A DNA stretch of 9,243 nt, taken from positions 1 to 9,243 of the forward strand of contig DHGD01000068.1 in NCBI GenBank assembly GCA_002402575.1. The letters run 5' to 3'. Of this stretch, positions 5,661-9,243 are shown one piece after another. The translations under genes were made by a program, and so were the position numbers. Below the pieces are notes generated by a model. It saw only the letters and a list, made by a program, of their open reading frames with translations. It ran no database searches and was not told where the DNA came from. The first letter of the stretch is position 1. The number at the start of each line of letters is the position of its first letter. The DNA is from Syntrophomonas sp. UBA4807. Lineage in GTDB: Bacteria; Bacillota; Syntrophomonadia; Syntrophomonadales; Syntrophomonadaceae.

Positions 5661-5996
5661 CTAATATTTTTTCATGAGATATCGACGAATTATCGCCAGA
5701 TTTTGGAACAATCGCACTCCGAAGACCAGCACCGCAGCCAGGTAAAGATCCACCCCCAGGCGGTCGCCCAAATAGGCCATTCCCGCTGCCAGCAGGGCAT
5801 TGACCACAAAACCGGTAACGAAAATGGTGCTGTCAAAGCCGTCCTCCATATAGGCGCGAATGCCGCCGAATACGGAGTCCAAAGCCGCCAGAATAGCAAT
5901 AGACATATATTTCGCATAAAGCACCGGAAACAGCACCGGCATTTGTAATCCGATAATAATCCCTATCAATAAACAAAAAACAACTACTAACCACAT
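5661..5996 (-). CDS. sbp: Small basic protein Sbp (DUF1290 family membrane protein)
   Basis: Sbp is a small integral membrane protein found between ftsQ and ftsA in many Firmicutes; its molecular role is unknown. The 111 residues start WLVVVFCLLIGIIIGLQMP and contain about four hydrophobic stretches (near 2-27, 30-45, 57-76 and 82-100). The conserved family motif AILAALDSVFGGIRAYMEDG is at 34-53, and a basic tail RRYLMKKY closes the protein, as expected. The ATG at 5996 follows the DUF881 stop by only three bases, and its GAGG ribosome binding site lies inside the end of that gene, which suggests coupled translation. After its stop comes an 88-base gap with a likely ftsA promoter. Confidence 0.93.
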   Translation of the reverse strand: MWLVVVFCLLIGIIIGLQMPVLFPVLYAKYMSIAILAALDSVFGGIRAYMEDGFDSTIFVTGFVVNALLAAGMAYLGDRLGVDLYLAAVLVFGVRLFQNLAIIRRYLMKKY

Positions 5997-5999
5997 TTT

Positions 6000-6722
6000 T
6001 TATTGCGCCTCATTCGCTTGTGTTACCACCGGCACCGCATGGGTGAACTTCATAGCTCCATGGTAGGCCGGCAACTCCATGTTATCCACTTTTTGCAGGT
6101 TGGTCTGTACCCCGAGAATTTTCAGGGTTTCCAAATGTCCTCCCCTGATATTTAATCCGCTGGTCAGCATATCCGGATCCCCGATGGCCTTAATCACATA
6201 AGGAGGCCCGATTCTGACCCAGTTAACCAATATCAATGTGCCGGCACATCTGATCTCTGACACCGCGGTGAGGCGTTCCTCATTAATGGCAATGGCTTCC
6301 GCGCCTGAAGCGCGCATTTCGTTAACCAGAGTCAAGAGATCGTAATCATGGACGATGCCATAATTAGGATTTTCTCCGGTCTGCAAACTGTGAGTGCTGT
6401 CGTTTAAAGTCAGTATCACTCCGGGGCCCTTTACCGGAATTGTCCCTGCCGCCATATGAGCCTTTATCATTTCATCCTGTATGTCGGCCATGGCCTGATT
6501 ATCCTGGCGAATGTTCTGCAACTTGTCACGCAGGCTCTGAACCTCTTCAGACAGAGAATCGCGCTGCTTGGTGACCTCTAAGAGCTGTTGGCTCAATTCC
6601 TCCACCCGGCCTGGCATCAGAGTATCGTTAATGTTTTCCTGGGTTTTGAACTGAATAGCCAGCATTATCCCCAGGACCATGCAGATGACGGCAATAGTTA
6701 GCTGTGCGTTGCGGTTGCGCAT
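6000..6722 (-). CDS. DUF881 (YlxW/YlxX-type) single-span membrane protein
   Basis: Members of this family sit next to ftsQ and sbp in Firmicutes and are thought to be extracytoplasmic; their role is not established. The 240 residues comprise a basic start MRNRNAQ, one membrane span at about 7-24 (LTIAVICMVLGIMLAIQ), a coiled coil at about 38-86 with heptad-like Leu/Val (VEELSQQLLEVTKQRDSLSE), and the DUF881 domain from about 88 to 235. That domain contains PVKGPGVILTLNDS and INEERLTAVSEIRCAG. The ATG at 6722 is preferred over an upstream in-frame ATG at 6797, because the latter lies inside ftsQ and would add a non-family N-terminus. GAGGG and AAGG lie just before 6722. It starts 25 bases after ftsQ. 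Bacillus has two such genes here; this window shows one. Confidence 0.9.
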   Translation of the reverse strand: MRNRNAQLTIAVICMVLGIMLAIQFKTQENINDTLMPGRVEELSQQLLEVTKQRDSLSEEVQSLRDKLQNIRQDNQAMADIQDEMIKAHMAAGTIPVKGPGVILTLNDSTHSLQTGENPNYGIVHDYDLLTLVNEMRASGAEAIAINEERLTAVSEIRCAGTLILVNWVRIGPPYVIKAIGDPDMLTSGLNIRGGHLETLKILGVQTNLQKVDNMELPAYHGAMKFTHAVPVVTQANEAQ

Positions 6723-6747
6723 TTGCCTTTTCCCTCTTACTCCTTGA

Positions 6748-7488
6748 TTAATCCATGGTTTTAACCACCGGCTGACCTTTAAAACGCAGATCAACATAAC
6801 TCAGCCCGGTCTGGCCTTGTTCTTCATAATCCTTTTCTATACTTATAATCTGCAGCAATGACTGCACTTTTTCATCCAGCCGTTCCAGAGCCCCGAATTT
6901 AATCTCCGTCCCCTTGCTGGTATAGAGTATTATCTCTTTGCTGGCATTGACATAATGGTAATCAGAGATATCAGCCTTACTTTCGGCAGGAATGGCATCC
7001 CACACCTGGCGTATGGCCCCCACCGCTTCCGGATCCAGTACCTGTCCCAAGACCACTTGTTCGGGCAGCTGGTCCAAAGTAATTATACAATATTGGTCGA
7101 CGGAAAATGTATTTAACTTATCAATAACAATACCGTCCTTATCAAGACATAAAAAAGCTCCCTGATAAGGAGTCAATGCCCAGGCCTGACGCTCAGTAAC
7201 CTGAATCTCCAAATGCCGGGGCCAATGCCTTACCACCTTGATATCCTCAACCATGGGGTGCACCTTCAGGGCTTGGCTGATTTGATTGCCATCCACCGAG
7301 AAGATGTTATGTCCGGTCTGCAGCCCGGAAAGGCGGATGATCTCTTCAGGGCCCAACTTGTCAGCACCCTGCACCGAAATTTTATCAATATAAAAAAATG
7401 AACTGTGTATGAAAAGAAAAATTGAAAGGAGTGCAACCAACAGAAAAACCGTATACTTTACCAAGCCACTGTACCATAGACTCTTCAT
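6748..7488 (-). CDS. ftsQ: Cell division protein FtsQ/DivIB
   Basis: FtsQ/DivIB is a bitopic membrane protein of the divisome that links with DivIC/FtsB and FtsL outside the cytoplasm. The 246 residues from the ATG at 7488 comprise a short cytoplasmic end (MKSLWYSGLVKYT), a membrane span at about 13-33, a POTRA domain at about 34-101 (IDKISVQGADKLGPEEIIRL; VVRHWPRHLEIQVTERQ), and a beta-rich domain to the end. An in-frame ATG at 7551 would add 21 residues. It is rejected because a TATAAT element lies between the two starts and GGGG sits six bases before 7488. The gene begins about 120 bases after murA, probably from its own promoter, and leads into DUF881, sbp and ftsA. The cytoplasmic part is very short compared with many FtsQ proteins. 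Confidence 0.93.
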   Translation of the reverse strand: MKSLWYSGLVKYTVFLLVALLSIFLFIHSSFFYIDKISVQGADKLGPEEIIRLSGLQTGHNIFSVDGNQISQALKVHPMVEDIKVVRHWPRHLEIQVTERQAWALTPYQGAFLCLDKDGIVIDKLNTFSVDQYCIITLDQLPEQVVLGQVLDPEAVGAIRQVWDAIPAESKADISDYHYVNASKEIILYTSKGTEIKFGALERLDEKVQSLLQIISIEKDYEEQGQTGLSYVDLRFKGQPVVKTMD

Positions 7489-7519
7489 TTGATGCCCCTG
7501 CCCCTGATTGATGTGATAG

Positions 7520-7528
7520 ATTATAGCA
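7520..7528 (-). promoter_or_regulatory. Extended -10 promoter element for ftsQ
   Basis: On the minus strand TGCTATAAT is a perfect extended -10 for the housekeeping sigma factor, with transcription expected near 7513, 25 bases before the ftsQ ATG at 7488. The -35 at 17 bp (ATGATT) is weak, which extended -10 promoters tolerate. It would make ftsQ-DUF881-sbp partly independent of murC-murA. Confidence 0.55.
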
Positions 7529-7607
7529 AAATTCTCCAGCAAAATCATCACTGGAAACGGATTTCCTGCTGACTATTTTATGCTTACAGGCTTTTGGGGC
7601 TTTGGGC

Positions 7608-8858
7608 TTAAGGCCTGCGCTCAATGTCCGCGCCCAGTTGCCGCAACTTGCAGTGCAGTTTATCATAGCCCCGGTCTATATGCTCCAGTTTGCCCACCCG
7701 GGTTTCCCCGCGGGCGTGCAGTCCAGCCAATACCAGCGCAGCCCCGGCACGGAGATCGGTGGCTTCCACAGCCGCTCCTTCCAGGTTCTCCCGGCCTCTG
7801 ATGATGGCCACCCGGCCTTCAATCTTGATATCCGCTCCCATGCGTCGCAATTCGTGCACATGCATAAAGCGGTTCTCAAAAATAGTCTCCACCACAATGC
7901 TGGTTCCCGCCACGGTTGACATCAAGGCCATCATTTGAGGCTGCATATCAGTGGGAAAACCAGGGTAGGGCATAGTCTTGATGTCGGCGCTGCGCAAGGG
8001 CTGATGCCCTGAAATTCTGACCCAAGAGCCGTTGGAGCTAATTGCCACCCCGATTTCGCGCAGCTTGGCGACCAGGGACTGGATATGCTCCAGAACAATA
8101 TTGTCGATCATTACGTCTCCGTGGGTAATTGCTGCCGCCGCCATAAATGTTCCCGCCTCGATGCGGTCGGGAATAACAGTGTGTTCCACCCCATGCAGCC
8201 GGTTCACACCCTCGATGCGGATAGTATCCAGGCCTGCGCCGCGAATTCTTGCTCCCATACGGTTGAGAAAGTTCTGCAGATCAATTATCTCCGGCTCGCG
8301 GGCAGCGTTGCGCAGGGTAGTAATTCCCGGCGTCAAGGCGGCAGCCATCATTATATTCTCTGTCGCTCCCACACTGGGGAAATCCAATAAAGTCTCTTGA
8401 CCGCCAAGGTTTTCGGCCTTTCCGCACATCACCCCACATTGGTCGGCGATGTTATAACCCAAAGCTCTGAATCCTTTGAGGTGCAAATCCATGGGGCGGC
8501 TGCCTATGGCGCAACCTCCGGGATAGGCTACCGCAGCTTTTTTGAAACGCGCCAGCAGCGCCCCCATCACCAGGTTGGATGCTCGCATCCTCCTGGACAT
8601 GTGTTCCGGCAGTTCGATACAGTTCACATTGCTGCTATCTATTATCAATACGTCATTTTCTCTCTTGACTGTCGCCCCCAGGAGCGTGAGCACATCGGAC
8701 ATGACATTGATGTCTTCCAGATCGGGAACACCGCACAGCACTACTTCGTCATCCGCCATCAGGGTTGCGGCCATTATCGGCAGAGTGGCATTCTTCGAAC
8801 CGCTGATACGAACCTGGCCTTTCAGAGCATTGCCACCCCTGATATAAAAGCTATCCAA
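7608..8858 (-). CDS. murA: UDP-N-acetylglucosamine 1-carboxyvinyltransferase MurA
   Basis: MurA transfers enolpyruvate from PEP to UDP-GlcNAc, the first committed step of peptidoglycan synthesis, in the cytoplasm. The 416-residue length is normal. Visible are the substrate-binding K22/N23 in SGSKNATLPIMAA, the catalytic loop with C116 in YPGGCAIGSRPMDLH (Cys, hence the fosfomycin-sensitive type rather than the Asp variant), the catalytic D304 in YPGFPTDMQPQ, and R370 in EATDLRAGAALVLAG. The start is TTG at 8858 with GGAGG seven bases before it; it gives the family N-terminus MDSFYIRGGNALKGQVRISG. It follows murC by 19 bases, so the two are co-transcribed. Many Firmicutes have two MurA paralogues; which one this is cannot be told from the window. 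Confidence 0.97.
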   Translation of the reverse strand: MDSFYIRGGNALKGQVRISGSKNATLPIMAATLMADDEVVLCGVPDLEDINVMSDVLTLLGATVKRENDVLIIDSSNVNCIELPEHMSRRMRASNLVMGALLARFKKAAVAYPGGCAIGSRPMDLHLKGFRALGYNIADQCGVMCGKAENLGGQETLLDFPSVGATENIMMAAALTPGITTLRNAAREPEIIDLQNFLNRMGARIRGAGLDTIRIEGVNRLHGVEHTVIPDRIEAGTFMAAAAITHGDVMIDNIVLEHIQSLVAKLREIGVAISSNGSWVRISGHQPLRSADIKTMPYPGFPTDMQPQMMALMSTVAGTSIVVETIFENRFMHVHELRRMGADIKIEGRVAIIRGRENLEGAAVEATDLRAGAALVLAGLHARGETRVGKLEHIDRGYDKLHCKLRQLGADIERRP

Positions 8859-8877
8859 TACAGCACCTCCACAGGTG

Positions 8878-9243
8878 TTAAATCTTTTCCAGTATTTTTT
8901 TACCCAATTTCCACACGTCCCCGGCGCCCATGGTGATGATTAAATCTCCTGGCCGGGAACGGTCGGCAACCAGAGGTACAATCCCTTCTTTGTCGGGAAC
9001 GTAGTAAACCTGGGCGTCGGTTCCGCAGGCAGCGTCGTATACCGACTGTGAACTCACCCCTGGAATGGCTGCCTCGCCGGCGGAGTAAATGTCGGTGATA
9101 ATCACCGTGTCGGCTCCGGTCAGGGATTTGCCCAGCCGCTCCCCCATAATCTGAGTGCGGGTAAACCGATGGGGCTGGAAGATAACCGTTAGCCTGCCTT
9201 GATGAGCCTGGCGAGCCGCCGCGATAGTGGCCGCAATCTCGGT
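8878..9243 (-). CDS. murC: UDP-N-acetylmuramate--L-alanine ligase MurC (3' part, cut by the window edge)
   Basis: MurC adds L-alanine to UDP-MurNAc using ATP, the first amino-acid step of the peptidoglycan stem peptide. The last 121 residues are in the window and correspond to the C-terminal ligase domain. They begin TEIAATIAAARQAHQGRLTV, continuing the family pattern HHPTE..., followed by IFQPHRFTRTQIM, TDIYSAGEAAIPGVSS and the closing ITMGAGDVWKLGKKILEKI. No truncation is seen other than the window end. An internal ATG at 9147 is not the start, since the frame and homology continue to the edge. The stop is 19 bases before murA; no murB lies between them. Confidence 0.96.
   Translation of the reverse strand, partial: TEIAATIAAARQAHQGRLTVIFQPHRFTRTQIMGERLGKSLTGADTVIITDIYSAGEAAIPGVSSQSVYDAACGTDAQVYYVPDKEGIVPLVADRSRPGDLIITMGAGDVWKLGKKILEKI

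Noticed and set aside
6723..6797. Longer DUF881 start overlapping ftsQ
   Set aside because: It would place 25 residues before the usual basic-plus-membrane N-terminus and overlap the end of ftsQ; the start at 6722 has its own ribosome binding site.
7489..7551. Longer ftsQ start at the ATG at 7551
   Set aside because: The extra 21 residues are not typical of the family, the ATG lacks a Shine-Dalgarno, and a TATAAT element falls within the extension.
7576..7607. Possible terminator after murA
   Set aside because: The sequence is rich in GGCTTT-like runs, but no stable stem followed by T's can be drawn.
8397..8936. Plus-strand open frame of 179 codons opposite murA
   Set aside because: It lies antisense to murA, has no recognisable motif and crosses the murA-murC junction; a composition artefact.

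Overview
The window is a tightly packed, single-strand (minus) segment of a Firmicutes division and cell wall cluster fused to the sporulation locus spoIIGA-sigE-sigG. Endospore-specific genes directly behind ftsAZ, an sbp/DUF881 pair between ftsQ and ftsA, and strong AGGAGG-type ribosome binding sites indicate a spore-forming, Gram-positive-type bacterium. The roughly 50% GC content and frequent TTG starts (murA, spoIIGA, sigG) fit a Clostridia lineage such as Syntrophomonadaceae or Peptococcaceae; that placement is inference and not firm.

In the direction of transcription (right to left) the layout is: the 3' end of murC (cut by the window edge), murA, a sigma-A-like promoter, ftsQ/divIB, a DUF881 (YlxW-type) membrane protein, sbp (DUF1290), a sigma-H-like promoter, ftsA, ftsZ, and a strong bidirectional intrinsic terminator. 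After a regulatory gap of about 240 bp come spoIIGA and sigE, which are probably translationally coupled. A second intrinsic terminator precedes sigG. A 45-codon small membrane protein gene follows sigG, and then an open frame of uncertain identity runs off the left edge.

The genes form two cooperating modules. MurA and MurC supply the peptidoglycan precursor, while FtsQ, FtsA and FtsZ build the divisome. At sporulation, SpoIIGA cleaves pro-SigE in the mother cell and SigG later drives forespore genes.

Nearly all genes are well-known families with intact key residues. The less ordinary observations are at the edges and between genes: (1) ftsA has no ATG/GTG/TTG at the expected position, but an ATC sits at ideal distance from a strong Shine-Dalgarno; (2) a sigma-H-like promoter precedes ftsA; (3) a 45-aa membrane microprotein lies behind sigG; (4) a terminator separates sigE from sigG; (5) palindromes flank the spoIIGA promoter. 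I saw no mobile elements, CRISPR arrays, tRNA or rRNA genes, and nothing that amounts to a wholly new system.
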